64,000 nucleotides of DNA from an uncultured Victivallales bacterium (GCA_944390735.1 CALXRL010000044.1:168155-232154), one strand, 5' to 3'. Positions 8,879 through 18,552 are shown, counted from the stretch's first letter. The notes: generated by a model not told the origin, from the letters alone. Program-made: numbers and translations.

Positions 8879-9891
8879 AACTGCGGCGCGGCGGCTGGAC
8901 CTGGCACCTGGAGGATCCCTCCATTCTGGACTCCTGGGCGGACCGGATTCCCGAGCTGATCCGACACCCCGTCAAACGCAACGGCGTGCGATCCATCTTC
9001 CGGACAACCGACGAGGCCGGACGCGGCTATTTCGTCAAGGTGGAGGAAAAAAGCGGACTTCTTCCGCATCTCCGCAGCCGTTTTTTCTCGAAGGCGGAAT
9101 CGGAATGCCGTTCCGCGCATCTGCTTCAGGCCTGCGGAATTGCCTGTGCGGAGTATCCGGCGTGGGGATACAATGGACATGGCGGTTCCATTCTGGTTTC
9201 CCGGGCGCTCGACCGGGAGATCTCCGCAATGGAGTTCTGGTATGCGAAAGCCAGATTCGACGACAAGCGGAAAGAGCGGTGGCTGAATCTCTTTTTTCAG
9301 CTGGCGGTCCGATTCCGGGAGCATCATCTGACCCATCCGGATTTCCATGCGGCGAACGTGATGCTGGATCCGAAGAGTCAGCAGCCGACCCTGATCGACC
9401 CGTATGGGATCCGCCGGACGGCCTGCGGCGGAAACGCGGAACTGCGCGCCCTGCTTGCATGGCTGCCGCCCCTGCGTCTGGATCTCTCGGAGGAGGAGCT
9501 GGCAGATCGTCTGCGCCTCTCCGGTCTTCTCCGTTCCGGAACGGAAGACTTTGTGCACGATCTCTGCCGACGCGCCGACCGGCGGGTGGAAAAGGAGTGG
9601 GAAAACCGGCGGAAACCGCAGATTCTTTCCGGGAATTCTAAGTTCAGCCATATCGAGGGCTGTCGCGAATACCGTCACACCCTGTGGTATGAACCGGCGC
9701 CGATGCCGCCGGAAACGGAACTGCTTGCGGAAGAACTGCCGGAGGAAAAAGCGGAACGGCTCTGGCTGGACTCTTTCCGGAATCAGCTGCTCTGCCGCAG
9801 AATGGAAAAAGTCCCTCTGATTTTCGAGAAAAAACAGGGGAAATGCCGCATTTTCAGTCTTTTATACAAGAAAAATTCGTATTTTTGCTGA
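8875..9891 (+). CDS. Lipopolysaccharide kinase (WaaP/Kdo kinase-like)
   Basis: A 338-residue protein with a eukaryotic-like kinase fold of the WaaP/KdkA type. Lys55 in FVKVEE is the likely ATP-binding lysine. The catalytic loop is HPDFHAANVML (Asp156, Asn161), and LIDPYG (Asp175) takes the place of the DFG motif. Family members phosphorylate heptose or Kdo of the LPS core on the cytoplasmic face. The ATG overlaps the stop of the DUF502 gene (ATGA), which is why 8875 is chosen over longer starts. The C-terminal 100 residues are less conserved. The sugar substrate is not determined. Confidence 0.78.
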   Translation: MKLRRGGWTWHLEDPSILDSWADRIPELIRHPVKRNGVRSIFRTTDEAGRGYFVKVEEKSGLLPHLRSRFFSKAESECRSAHLLQACGIACAEYPAWGYNGHGGSILVSRALDREISAMEFWYAKARFDDKRKERWLNLFFQLAVRFREHHLTHPDFHAANVMLDPKSQQPTLIDPYGIRRTACGGNAELRALLAWLPPLRLDLSEEELADRLRLSGLLRSGTEDFVHDLCRRADRRVEKEWENRRKPQILSGNSKFSHIEGCREYRHTLWYEPAPMPPETELLAEELPEEKAERLWLDSFRNQLLCRRMEKVPLIFEKKQGKCRIFSLLYKKNSYFC

Positions 9892-9909
9892 TTCCCGGAC
9901 AATTTTCGA

Positions 9910-9937
9910 TTGAATTGTTTGAATCCGGCGTTATATT
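9910..9937 (+). promoter_or_regulatory. Putative promoter of the unknown membrane protein gene
   Basis: TTGAAT (9910-9915) and TATATT (9932-9937) are 16 bp apart, about 60 bp before the ATG at 9999. The same boxes and spacing occur in front of the moxR gene at 16300-16327. Confidence 0.55.
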
Positions 9938-9998
9938 CGGGGAAAGAGGACAGTTTTTTTTATTTCAAAATAGCAACCAAATCAGAGAGGTAAAAGAG

Positions 9999-10778
9999 AT
10001 GGGCGTATTAACAATCGTAATCATGATCGCAGCGTTTATCGGCATGATCATCTGTGCGAAAAAGCAGAAAACGAATCCGAATGCAAAGACATTCGCGATT
10101 CTGTGCCTGATCGTGGTCGTCATCTGCGCGGGCAAGTTCCTGATTGATTCCGGTGCTCTCGGCGGCATGTCCCGGGAAATGAAGGAGGCGCTTGCCAGCT
10201 ATGAACGGTTCAGCGAAGCATCCGCCCAGGCCGCGGGTGAGTTTGTCTCCCAGAAGTTCGCAGGCAAAAAGGCGATCATTGTCGCATCCGGCGGAAACGC
10301 GTTTGAAAAGCAGCCGAACAAGCTGGCCGGCTATGTCAAGAAGTATCTGACCGGCGTCAATGCCGAAATCAAGGGCCTGCCCTATGATCCCCCGCAGAAC
10401 GATCCCGGAATGGGCGAAGAGTATATGAATGCCAAATATTTCAATCAGCTCTTCGACAACAACAAGGATACCGATCTGTTCATTCTGACCATCAGTCTTC
10501 CGTTTGATCCGGCTCAGGCCGCGAAAATCAAACTCTGGGGCAAGAAGGACGGCCAGAAACTGGTTCTCATCAATGCCGACGTTCATTATCTTTACAATGA
10601 GATCAAGAACGGCGTGGTGGCGGCCGCGGTCGTCATGCGTCCCGACCTGAAACAGGAAGATTTCGAAAAGAACGCCCCGAGCAATCTGAAAAAAGCGTTC
10701 GAAGCCAGATATCTGCTCATCACTCCGCAGAATGTCGACGTCATTGCGAAGAAATATTCCAATCTCTTTGCAAAATAA
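9999..10778 (+). CDS. Unknown protein with two N-terminal membrane segments
   Basis: A 259-residue protein that I do not recognise. Residues 3-20 and 31-48 are hydrophobic, separated by a short Lys-rich loop (AKKQKTNPN), so the N-terminus is probably a membrane hairpin. The rest is a soluble alpha/beta domain with predicted strands KKAIIVAS, TDLFILTISL and KLVLINAD, which suggests a Rossmann-like or periplasmic-binding-like fold. A good ribosome binding site (AGAGAGGTAAAAG) precedes the ATG. It is a single-gene unit with its own promoter and a strong terminator. Since it has no partner genes, no function is proposed. Confidence 0.8.
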   Translation: MGVLTIVIMIAAFIGMIICAKKQKTNPNAKTFAILCLIVVVICAGKFLIDSGALGGMSREMKEALASYERFSEASAQAAGEFVSQKFAGKKAIIVASGGNAFEKQPNKLAGYVKKYLTGVNAEIKGLPYDPPQNDPGMGEEYMNAKYFNQLFDNNKDTDLFILTISLPFDPAQAAKIKLWGKKDGQKLVLINADVHYLYNEIKNGVVAAAVVMRPDLKQEDFEKNAPSNLKKAFEARYLLITPQNVDVIAKKYSNLFAK

Positions 10779-10804
10779 GGCCCGGATCATTTGAAACACG
10801 TGCG

Positions 10805-10837
10805 AAGGACAGCCTGAAAAGGCTGTCCTTTTTTTTT
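10805..10837 (+). terminator. Rho-independent terminator
   Basis: A perfect 10-bp stem (AAGGACAGCC 10805-10814 with GGCTGTCCTT 10821-10830), a six-base loop and a T run to 10837. It ends the unknown membrane protein gene and stops only three bases before the start codon of the next gene. Confidence 0.9.
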
Positions 10838-10840
10838 GGA

Positions 10841-11563
10841 ATGGAATCGTATTCTCTGAAATTACCCTCCGGAAAGATTCTGGAAATTCCTCTGCGGAGA
10901 TCGGACCGCGCCAGGCGGATTCTGCTTCGAATGACGGAAAACGGACCGGAACTGGTGCTTCCGCGTCTGGCGAACCGCGAACAGGCGCTGATCTTTGCGG
11001 AGTCGCAAGGGGCATGGCTGGAGCGCATGCTCCGCACAGTTCGACCGGAAAAAACGCAACGACCCGACCATCTGGATCTGGCGTTTACCGGGGAAAGCCT
11101 TGACATTGAATATCTTTCGCAGGATGTGGTCTGGACCGGGGTACGGTATCGAGGCCCGACGCGGCTTTCCGTCTCGGGCAACATTCAGACGGATGAGATC
11201 TGCATTCTGGCGCTTCGGAACTGGCTGAAACGGAAAGCGGTCGTGGAGCTTCGTCCCTTTGCGGCGGATGTCTGCTCCGAACTGGGCTTTGAGCTGGCGG
11301 GTTTCAAGATCGGCCTTCAGCGAAGAGTCTGGGGAACGTGCTCCTCCCGACGGGTCATCAGCCTGAATTCCGCGCTGCTCTTCTTCCCGAAGGAGATCGC
11401 CCGGTATGTCATTATTCACGAGGGCTGCCATTTGACGGAAATGAACCATTCCATCCGGTTCTGGAATCTGGTGAAGCGTTATTATCCGTATCCGGAACAC
11501 GCGCGCAGGGTTCTGAACGCTCCCCGCTCCGTTCCCGCCTGGGTGCACGCGAAGTTCCGATAA
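10841..11563 (+). CDS. YgjP-type (DUF45) metallopeptidase
   Basis: A 240-residue protein of the YgjP/WLM metallopeptidase-like family. The zinc site is visible as HEGCH (His193, Glu194, His197) followed by the family signature NHSIRFW, where His203 is the likely third ligand. The RVWGTCSSRRVISLN stretch before it is also typical. The substrate is unknown; YgjP-like proteins are probably cytoplasmic. The ATG is only three bases from the T run of the upstream terminator and has no visible Shine-Dalgarno sequence, so the true start could be different, or the mRNA could be leaderless or a read-through product. The following 390 bp to the convergent gene hold no other gene. Confidence 0.84.
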   Translation: MESYSLKLPSGKILEIPLRRSDRARRILLRMTENGPELVLPRLANREQALIFAESQGAWLERMLRTVRPEKTQRPDHLDLAFTGESLDIEYLSQDVVWTGVRYRGPTRLSVSGNIQTDEICILALRNWLKRKAVVELRPFAADVCSELGFELAGFKIGLQRRVWGTCSSRRVISLNSALLFFPKEIARYVIIHEGCHLTEMNHSIRFWNLVKRYYPYPEHARRVLNAPRSVPAWVHAKFR

Positions 11564-11753
11564 AGAGGCATTCGCGGCGCACCCAGGCCCCATTTACCGA
11601 TTTCAGAACCTCTTCTCCATTTTTCTGCACATGAATGAAAGAAGCAGATCAAAAGTTCCATTGCCGCAAGAATCTCCACAGCGTCGGATTCCGGTGCGTT
11701 CCTCCTGTGTCTGAGACACGCCCTGATATTGTCCCCCTGCGGAGCGATCCGGT

Positions 11754-13973
11754 TCAGACGCCGTTCCGGAACGATCCGCAACCCCGTTTCAGATGCGACA
11801 GCACCTCCCCGCTCTTCCGCTCCCATGCCCGGATCCGTTCCCGGTCCGGCGGGGACTCCCGATACCGAAGCGACTCATACTCCGATACAACCGAACGAAT
11901 CTCCTCCGGGAAATCCCCGTAAAACGCCTGAAGCGTGCTCCCGGACGGACGCTTCAACCCCGTTCTCTTCGCCACGCGGCGTTCAAATCTTGCGAACATC
12001 GCGGCAAGCTGCCGGGTCTCCCGGGGAATTTCCCACTCATCCCGGCGCCGCCTCCGCCTGAAACGCCGGTACAGAATCCAGAACACGCAAAGAGCCAGAA
12101 GCAGAAGCACCGCCGGATTCCGGAAAATCCGATGAAGAAAAAGAACCGCCGTTTCCAGAACGGTCAGAACCGCGTCGGCAAAATAGCCGCGCCGAATATC
12201 GGCGAAGGCCTGCTGAACGGTCTGTTTCAGAAGATCCAGAACCGAGGAGAGCGCCTCCGGTTTCCGACGATCCCGCGCCATCGGAATATCCGCAGAAAAC
12301 GGCGTCGCTTCCACAGCGATCCATCGTTTCTCATCCGAAAGCCAGGCCTCGCACCATGCGTGCGCGTCCGCGGCGCGCGACAGATAGTAGCCGGAATAGG
12401 GATGACGCTCTTCACAGATCAAACCGGTCACATAGCGTGTCGGAATCCCCATCGCGCGCAGGAGAAGCGCCGCGGACGAGGCAAACAGCTCACAGTGTCC
12501 CTTCCGGCCGCTCTCCAGGAAGAAAAGAACCGGATCGCGCCCATCCCGGGGAGGAGAAAAATCCAGCGAATAGCGGCAGCGGCGATTCAGAAACGCGGTA
12601 AGAAACTCTATTTTTTCCCGCGGACTCCCAAACGACCGGACCGCGACAAGGCGTGAAGCCATCTTCCGAAGCGGCCCGGACACCGAATCGGGAAGATGAG
12701 TCAGCTCCCGGAACAGCGCAGCATCCATCTCCGGACCGTAATAGGCCGGAAACGGGGAACTCGTCGTGGTAAAAAGGGTGCATCCGCCGTCGCGTTTCCA
12801 CTGTTTGAGCTGGAAGATCCCGTGGCCGGTCAGCTCCGCCCCGTCGGCGACAGCGTCCAGACGATAGGTGTTCCCGGGAGCGGGAATCGTTCCGCGTGTG
12901 AGAAGTCCGTCAAAATAAAGATCCATCCGCCGCAGCGGCGGTTTCGGGGGATCGCGGGGATTGTCCGGGACCGAATCCGGCGCACCGGGATAGGATCGGA
13001 TGAAAAAGGTGCTGTCGGAAAGAACGGTCGCGCGGCGGATCGCCTGCAGCTCCGAAACCGTGTTTTTCCCGCTCCATCTCCCATTCTGATACGACGTGTA
13101 GACCCCTCCGCGCAGATAGCCGGGCGCACTCTCCGAACGGGCCCGGAGAAGAACCTTCGCCGGATCCCCGTGAAGACGCGGATGCAGCGTCGCCCGCAAA
13201 TTCACCGATGAGGAGAGAAGCATCATCTCCCGCCCCTGATTCTGACGCATTCCCACCCGCAGAAAATAGAGTTCCAGATGACGGAACAAGCGCGTATTCG
13301 CATCATAAAATCTCGATGCGCTGAATGCAAAAACCGGAATCAGAAGCGTACACAGGATCAGAAGACACATCCGCAGGACAGCGGTTCTCCTCCGCCCCGT
13401 CTCCAAACGGACGGAGCGGCTGAAAAGAAGAAAATATCCGGGAAGCGTCATCGCCTGGATCAGCGCCGCAACCGCATAGGACTCGCGGTACCGGCGCAGC
13501 GGCTCGTCCAGAAAGAAAAGAACCGTGTTGGAAAGATCCCGCGACTGGAACATGTCGCCGCAGACCAGCATGGCGGCAAGCGTCAGAGCGGCCGTCACTC
13601 CGATCCGATAGGAATTCGGCGAAAAAAAACAGCTCAGCGCCGCCGTGTACAGCAGCAGCGGAACCACCAGACTTGATCGCAGCATCAGATCAAACAGACC
13701 GAACCGGGCTTCATCCACCGTCACAATCATATCGGGAATCACCGCCAGAACCAGCGCAGCCGTTGCACAGTAGATGATCGGACGGTCCGTATAGGACAGC
13801 GCCCGCTTCCGGAACAGACCGATCCCGAGCAGCACCGCGGGAATCAGAAAAATATGCGGCATGTCCACCTTCATGGCATACAGAAACGCCGGAGGAAGAA
13901 TCAGAAGCGCATTCCGGAAAAAGACCGAAAGGGCCCCTCGCGGAAAAAGACGGAAACGCGGAAAACCACTCAT
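11754..13973 (-). CDS. Transglutaminase-like membrane protein, TgpA type
   Basis: A 739-residue protein with an N-terminal block of membrane segments (up to about residue 220), an extracytoplasmic transglutaminase-like domain, one more membrane helix near 627-645 and a cytoplasmic tail with the DUF4129-like position. The cysteine-protease-like triad is Cys494 in KGHCELFASSAALL, His538 in DAHAWCEAW, and Glu555 in WIAVEATP, where family members often have Asp. The start at 13973 overlaps the stop of the upstream DUF58 gene (ATGA). Together with MoxR and DUF58 it forms the widespread moxR-DUF58-transglutaminase operon, proposed to act in envelope assembly or protein maturation. The real substrate is unknown. 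Confidence 0.87.
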   Translation of the reverse strand: MSGFPRFRLFPRGALSVFFRNALLILPPAFLYAMKVDMPHIFLIPAVLLGIGLFRKRALSYTDRPIIYCATAALVLAVIPDMIVTVDEARFGLFDLMLRSSLVVPLLLYTAALSCFFSPNSYRIGVTAALTLAAMLVCGDMFQSRDLSNTVLFFLDEPLRRYRESYAVAALIQAMTLPGYFLLFSRSVRLETGRRRTAVLRMCLLILCTLLIPVFAFSASRFYDANTRLFRHLELYFLRVGMRQNQGREMMLLSSSVNLRATLHPRLHGDPAKVLLRARSESAPGYLRGGVYTSYQNGRWSGKNTVSELQAIRRATVLSDSTFFIRSYPGAPDSVPDNPRDPPKPPLRRMDLYFDGLLTRGTIPAPGNTYRLDAVADGAELTGHGIFQLKQWKRDGGCTLFTTTSSPFPAYYGPEMDAALFRELTHLPDSVSGPLRKMASRLVAVRSFGSPREKIEFLTAFLNRRCRYSLDFSPPRDGRDPVLFFLESGRKGHCELFASSAALLLRAMGIPTRYVTGLICEERHPYSGYYLSRAADAHAWCEAWLSDEKRWIAVEATPFSADIPMARDRRKPEALSSVLDLLKQTVQQAFADIRRGYFADAVLTVLETAVLFLHRIFRNPAVLLLLALCVFWILYRRFRRRRRRDEWEIPRETRQLAAMFARFERRVAKRTGLKRPSGSTLQAFYGDFPEEIRSVVSEYESLRYRESPPDRERIRAWERKSGEVLSHLKRGCGSFRNGV

Positions 13974-15331
13974 AAATCCATCTCCCTTCCCCCGAGAATA
14001 TCCCCGGTCCGGAGAGGCTCGACCCATCCGGGCCCGGAAGAGGCTCCGATGAGAAACGCCCGAACCGGAACCCCGGTCTCCACCAGCGCCCGGTACAGCT
14101 TCGAGGATTCCGGATCCACCCGCAGCAGAAGAAGGAAAACCGCCCCCGAAGAGGCGATGGTGCGGATGTCTTCCGGCGTAATCTTCCCGAAACGATCCCT
14201 CTTCCCGGAGGGCTCCAGCGCGGCAAGAAGATCCAGAAACGCCTCCTGCGTCATATACCGTCCCCCCGTGCGAAATCGATGAATCTCGGACCCCGCGGCA
14301 AACAGATCCACCACAAAATCACCCGAGGAGAGCGACGCGGCAAGAGAGGCGCAGAGAGAAACCGCCGCTTCAAACGGCGCATCGTCATACCCTCCCGTCC
14401 CCACTTTCAGCTGGAACAGATTCCGGAAAAGAGTGCGGAACGAAAAGCGCTCCGCGGCAAGGGAGTTGTCCAGAATCAGCGCGGCTCGGGAAAGCTTCTC
14501 CTCCTGAAACTCCTTGACCACAAACTGGGCATGTTTTGCGCTGGCAACCCAGTGAATCTTGCGGGGATCATCCCCGGTCCGGTATTCACGGCAGCCGTAG
14601 AAATCCATGCTTCCGCCGACCGAGGCGGCACTGCTGACGCTCTCGCTGCTGCCCGCGTTCCCCTCCGGAAGACGAAGCGAACGAAGCGGTATCCACTCCG
14701 GATGGCAGATGATCTTCTGCCGACTTCCCGACGCGCAGCTCAGCTTGAAAATCTGAAACGGAAACCCCGTTTCCATCAGCGCCCGGGGAAGAAGATGAAT
14801 TCCGCGCTTCTGAAGACGAAACTCCCGCGTGACAGTTCCCGTCTCCCCCCCTCCCAGCGACAGACGCGGAAGAGCCGGATCCGTTCCCGCCAGATGCCTC
14901 ATCATCAGCGAGGCATCCGCGATCAGATCAAAACACGGCAGGTGCGAATGATTTTCCACCGTATAGCGGATCCGGAAGACGGCTCCACGGGCGACTCTTT
15001 CCGGCACCATCCGCCGGAAACGGATCCGCGGACGGAAAAGCAGCCCCGCCGCAATATCAAAAAAGAGCACCCCGGACAGCACAAAAAACAGAAGAACCGC
15101 CGGACTCCGGGACAAAATCAGCGAATAGCAGGCAATGGCCAGATAAATCGCCAGGAACATCCTGCCCTGCGGCGTCAGGACCCGGTCCAGCAGCGCATAT
15201 CCCCAGAGCAGCAGCAGAATCGGAAACGGGGTCCGGCGATTCTTCCGCGATCCCGGCACGGGAAACCAGGAAGGCCCCTCCCGAAACCCCCGTCTGAAAC
15301 GCCGGAATGTCTCCAGAATCCGTTTCATCAT
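13970..15331 (-). CDS. DUF58 domain protein (MoxR-associated, vWA-like)
   Basis: A 453-residue protein with two N-terminal hydrophobic segments (about 36-52 and 60-110) and a C-terminal DUF58 domain. The family signature is clear: SMDFYGCREYRTGDDPRKIHW near 240-260. DUF58 proteins have a vWA-like fold and are partners of MoxR AAA+ ATPases. The ATG at 15331 gives a 4-bp gap after moxR; a GTG at 15349 in the same frame would overlap moxR by 14 bp and cannot be excluded. Translation is probably coupled to moxR upstream and to the transglutaminase gene downstream. Confidence 0.88.
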   Translation of the reverse strand: MMKRILETFRRFRRGFREGPSWFPVPGSRKNRRTPFPILLLLWGYALLDRVLTPQGRMFLAIYLAIACYSLILSRSPAVLLFFVLSGVLFFDIAAGLLFRPRIRFRRMVPERVARGAVFRIRYTVENHSHLPCFDLIADASLMMRHLAGTDPALPRLSLGGGETGTVTREFRLQKRGIHLLPRALMETGFPFQIFKLSCASGSRQKIICHPEWIPLRSLRLPEGNAGSSESVSSAASVGGSMDFYGCREYRTGDDPRKIHWVASAKHAQFVVKEFQEEKLSRAALILDNSLAAERFSFRTLFRNLFQLKVGTGGYDDAPFEAAVSLCASLAASLSSGDFVVDLFAAGSEIHRFRTGGRYMTQEAFLDLLAALEPSGKRDRFGKITPEDIRTIASSGAVFLLLLRVDPESSKLYRALVETGVPVRAFLIGASSGPGWVEPLRTGDILGGREMDL

Positions 15332-15335
15332 GCGA

Positions 15336-16277
15336 TCAGACCGGAACACGGATCCGTTTCATGATCCCCTCCAGCACCGACGCGGACGAAATCCCGGAGT
15401 GTCGACTTTCCAGCGTCAGGATCAGACGATGGGCCAGAACCGGCTGAATCAGCGGAAGAATGTCATCCGGTTTCAGATACGAACGATTGTTCAGCCAGGC
15501 CGAAGCCTGCGCGCAGCGGGAGAGCATCAGAAGCGCCCGGGGACTGGCTCCCAGACGGATCTCCGGAGCTTCACGCGTGGCTCGAATCAGCGTCATCATA
15601 TATTCCGCCAGCGAATTCTCCAGTTCAATTGCGCGGACCTCCTCCTGAATCCGGCGGATCTCTTCGCAGGTCAGAATCGGCCGGACCGCGTCCAGCGGAT
15701 CGGTTCTCTTCCGGTCGCGCAGAAGCTGCAGTTCCGACGCCTCGTCCGGATATCCCAGCGAAAGGCGCACCGCAAACCGGTCCAGCTGCGCTTCCGGCAG
15801 GGGATAGGTCCCGTAATACTCAATCGGATTCTGGGTCGCTATCACAAGAAAGGGGGTTGCAAGCGCAATTTCCCGGCCTTCGATGGAGACCTGCCGCTCA
15901 TTCATCGCTTCCAGCAGCGCGGACTGCGTCCGCGGAGACGCCCGGTTGATTTCATCCGCCAGCAGAAGATTCGTAAAAACAGGCCCCCGGCGGAAAAAGA
16001 ACGTCCCGTCCTTCGGCGAATAGATCGACGATCCCAGAATATCCGCCGGAAGCAGGTCCGGAGTGAACTGAATCCGGCTGAACTCCGCCGAAACAGAGAG
16101 CGCCAGCGCCTTGGCCAGCGTGGTCTTCCCTGTCCCGGGAACATCCTCCATCAGAATATGCCCCTCGGCAAACAGTGCCGCAAAGAGCAGCTTCAGCACC
16201 TCCTCCTTCCCTCGGATTACGGTATTCAGCTGCTGTCTGACTTGCTGAACCTTCTCAAAAAGCTGTTGATCCGGCAT
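15336..16277 (-). CDS. MoxR family AAA+ ATPase
   Basis: A 313-residue cytoplasmic AAA+ ATPase. Walker A is EDVPGTGKTT, Walker B is LLLADEINR, and the MoxR signature TQNPIEYYGTYPLPEAQLDRF is complete. MoxR ATPases act as chaperones for vWA-domain partners, here most likely the DUF58 protein. I chose the ATG at 16277 because it is preceded by AGGGAG at the right distance and lies shortly after a promoter; the longer reading frame runs through that promoter. It is the first gene of a three-gene operon. Confidence 0.93.
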   Translation of the reverse strand: MPDQQLFEKVQQVRQQLNTVIRGKEEVLKLLFAALFAEGHILMEDVPGTGKTTLAKALALSVSAEFSRIQFTPDLLPADILGSSIYSPKDGTFFFRRGPVFTNLLLADEINRASPRTQSALLEAMNERQVSIEGREIALATPFLVIATQNPIEYYGTYPLPEAQLDRFAVRLSLGYPDEASELQLLRDRKRTDPLDAVRPILTCEEIRRIQEEVRAIELENSLAEYMMTLIRATREAPEIRLGASPRALLMLSRCAQASAWLNNRSYLKPDDILPLIQPVLAHRLILTLESRHSGISSASVLEGIMKRIRVPV

Positions 16278-16299
16278 GACGCGCTCCCTGGTTTTCTGC

Positions 16300-16327
16300 A
16301 ATATAACCTCTCCGCGTCCTGATTCAA
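16300..16327 (-). promoter_or_regulatory. Putative promoter of the moxR operon
   Basis: On the minus strand TTGAAT (16327-16322) and TATATT (16305-16300) are 16 bp apart and end 23 bp before the moxR start codon. Both boxes and the spacing match the promoter at 9910-9937. Confidence 0.6.
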
Positions 16328-16482
16328 TGCCGGAGCGCAATTTTCTTCTGCAAAATCCCTCCTTCCCCGGAGGTGGAGCGCTCCCTCTCCGGAAAACGCG
16401 GAAAACCGTGCGGATCCTCCTGTCGCTCCCTCTCCCCCGGAACGCAGGTCCCGAAACGGAAAGATCCGCAGGGCGGGGATCA

Positions 16483-18552
16483 TCAGGGCACCAGCTTCCA
16501 GTCGACGTTCCTGCGGGAATAGGGCTGCTCTTCCGGCAGTCCCCGCGAACCGATCATCCACGAACCCTGCGGATAGTTGTGCATTTCCAGACTCTCCCCC
16601 CACGGAAAGAAGGGAACATCCGGCGCAACATCGCCGCTCAGGAACGGAAGAGTCGAAACATCCAGCTGATTCGATTCAAACACCGGCTCCGGCGCATTCC
16701 GTCCGTCAATCGCGCGCGTCTGCACGCCGAACTCCGCAGGCGTGTAGCAGAGCTCAAACTGGACATCGAACCGCTGATAGCGGAAAAAACGGCGGCCTGC
16801 CAGCGTGTAGTCCAGAATCCGGCGGCGCGAATGCTCCCGGTGAAACTCCTCCAGACTGCGCCATTTCGAGCGCGCGTCGATCGTGAGAACAAATCCGTTC
16901 TGAACATTCTCCAGCAGCTCACGCCGGAACGGAAATTTCCGGCCCTCGTAATTGAAGAGCGCAAGGCGCTCGTACCGGTCCTCCGTCTCGAAACGGACCG
17001 CGTGCCTGCGCGGAAGCGACGTCGGAATGAGCGGATCAATATGCAGATACACCTCCCCGGTCTCCACGGAAACCGGCACGACCTCCTCCCCGCACCCCTG
17101 CGCGCCGTCGAGCACCGCGCCATCGCCGATCACGGATCGCCGGATGCCGCCGTAATGGGACGGAAAGATCACATCCAGCCGCAAGACATCCGTCAGCACG
17201 GGCGCCTCCTGAAGATTCGGTATCGTCAGCAGAAGCGCGACATTGTTCTTCTGCATCGCATAGGCCCACGCATGACTCCGGGTAAACGGCTCGCCCTCAA
17301 AATGACCGTCATAGGAGTGTTCCAAACGGCTGAGAGACATGTTCTCCTGGAAGTAGCGGTAGAAAACGGCGGCGGAATCGCGGAAATCCGTCACCACCGG
17401 CTTGCGCCTGTATGTGGCATAGAGCTGAGCGGTCTGATCGCCGGAACAGAGGGGCGTATCCACCGTTCCCAGCGAGAACGACTCCTCCATATAAGTCTCC
17501 GTATGATACACCCCCGCACAGCCGTTGTAACGGCTCATGGATTCGGACCGGCCGCGCAGAACGGCTGGATACCGCCGCTTCACGGCCAGCTCCGCCAGCG
17601 AGTCCGGAAGATGATACTCCGTGTCGAAAAAGTCGGAAAATTCCGCAATGTTCTGCAACGCGTTGCCCAGATAGTGCATCACATGCCGGGGATGCTTCTC
17701 CGGATGGAAGAAGAGATCGGGAATGTCATAACCGGAAATTTCCGTTCCGAAGACCAGCCAGAAGAGCGCCTGCGTCGCATGAGCATGTCCCGCCCAGTCG
17801 GCGGAATAGGATCGGCAGCTGGGACCCGCGGACCGCCGGGTTCCCGGATGAAAATGCAGAAGCAGTTCCGCCCAGAGCCGTTCCTCGCATTCCCGCGCCA
17901 GCGTCCGGACCGACTCCTCCTCTGCCCGTTCCGCAATCTTCGCCACGTTGGAAAGCGTGATCGCGGAATAGGTCGATGAATTGAACTCGCTCGCCCACGC
18001 CGAACGCGACAGCAGTCTTCGGAATTCATTCAGATTCCAGATTCCCTGCCGGACCGCACGCTCGTGCTTCATTTTCTGTCCCCCCAGAATCAGCCCCTTG
18101 GTGGACATCATGGGCATGTTGTCGTTGCAACCGTGGAACTTCAAATCGGGCTGAGCGGCTCCGGCATAGGTGCGGAACACCTGTTCCGTGTGCCAGCGGA
18201 GAACCTCCCGGGCCTCCGGTGTGAGACGGTCGTCGTATTCGGCATAGAGTCCCGCCGCGGTATTGGATAGAAAAACGTTGAAAAGTCTGCCGTCGGTCTC
18301 CTTCCCGATCTCGGTGGAAAACGCCTTGCCGCAGGAGAAGAAACGTCCGATCATCCGGTTGGCCAGCGCAATGTCCTCCTTCTCCCCCGTATAGAGCGCG
18401 GGAGCAATCCAGAACACCTCCCGCCACGGCGGATTGAACTGCGGAATCGTTGCGGAACCGTCGGGACGGACATACCGGCGGATCGCTTTTCTGGTTTCAC
18501 GGAAAAACAGCTCCCGTCTGCGGCGGATCTCCGCCTCCTGAAGAATACTCAT
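16483..18552 (-). CDS. Large unknown protein at the end of a glycan-degradation operon
   Basis: A 689-residue protein without a signal peptide, so probably cytoplasmic. I do not recognise the family. The first 400 residues are rich in helices with many aromatic and His residues (HGCNDNMPM near 142, DWAGHAHATQ near 258), and the last 250 residues look beta-rich. This layout resembles enzymes with an alpha/alpha toroid followed by a beta-sandwich, as in several polysaccharide lyases and hydrolases, but that is a guess from composition. Its ATG overlaps the stop of the CE7-type esterase gene (ATGA). It is the last gene of the LacI-controlled cassette, so a role in handling the same glycan is likely. 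Confidence 0.75.
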   Translation of the reverse strand: MSILQEAEIRRRRELFFRETRKAIRRYVRPDGSATIPQFNPPWREVFWIAPALYTGEKEDIALANRMIGRFFSCGKAFSTEIGKETDGRLFNVFLSNTAAGLYAEYDDRLTPEAREVLRWHTEQVFRTYAGAAQPDLKFHGCNDNMPMMSTKGLILGGQKMKHERAVRQGIWNLNEFRRLLSRSAWASEFNSSTYSAITLSNVAKIAERAEEESVRTLARECEERLWAELLLHFHPGTRRSAGPSCRSYSADWAGHAHATQALFWLVFGTEISGYDIPDLFFHPEKHPRHVMHYLGNALQNIAEFSDFFDTEYHLPDSLAELAVKRRYPAVLRGRSESMSRYNGCAGVYHTETYMEESFSLGTVDTPLCSGDQTAQLYATYRRKPVVTDFRDSAAVFYRYFQENMSLSRLEHSYDGHFEGEPFTRSHAWAYAMQKNNVALLLTIPNLQEAPVLTDVLRLDVIFPSHYGGIRRSVIGDGAVLDGAQGCGEEVVPVSVETGEVYLHIDPLIPTSLPRRHAVRFETEDRYERLALFNYEGRKFPFRRELLENVQNGFVLTIDARSKWRSLEEFHREHSRRRILDYTLAGRRFFRYQRFDVQFELCYTPAEFGVQTRAIDGRNAPEPVFESNQLDVSTLPFLSGDVAPDVPFFPWGESLEMHNYPQGSWMIGSRGLPEEQPYSRRNVDWKLVP

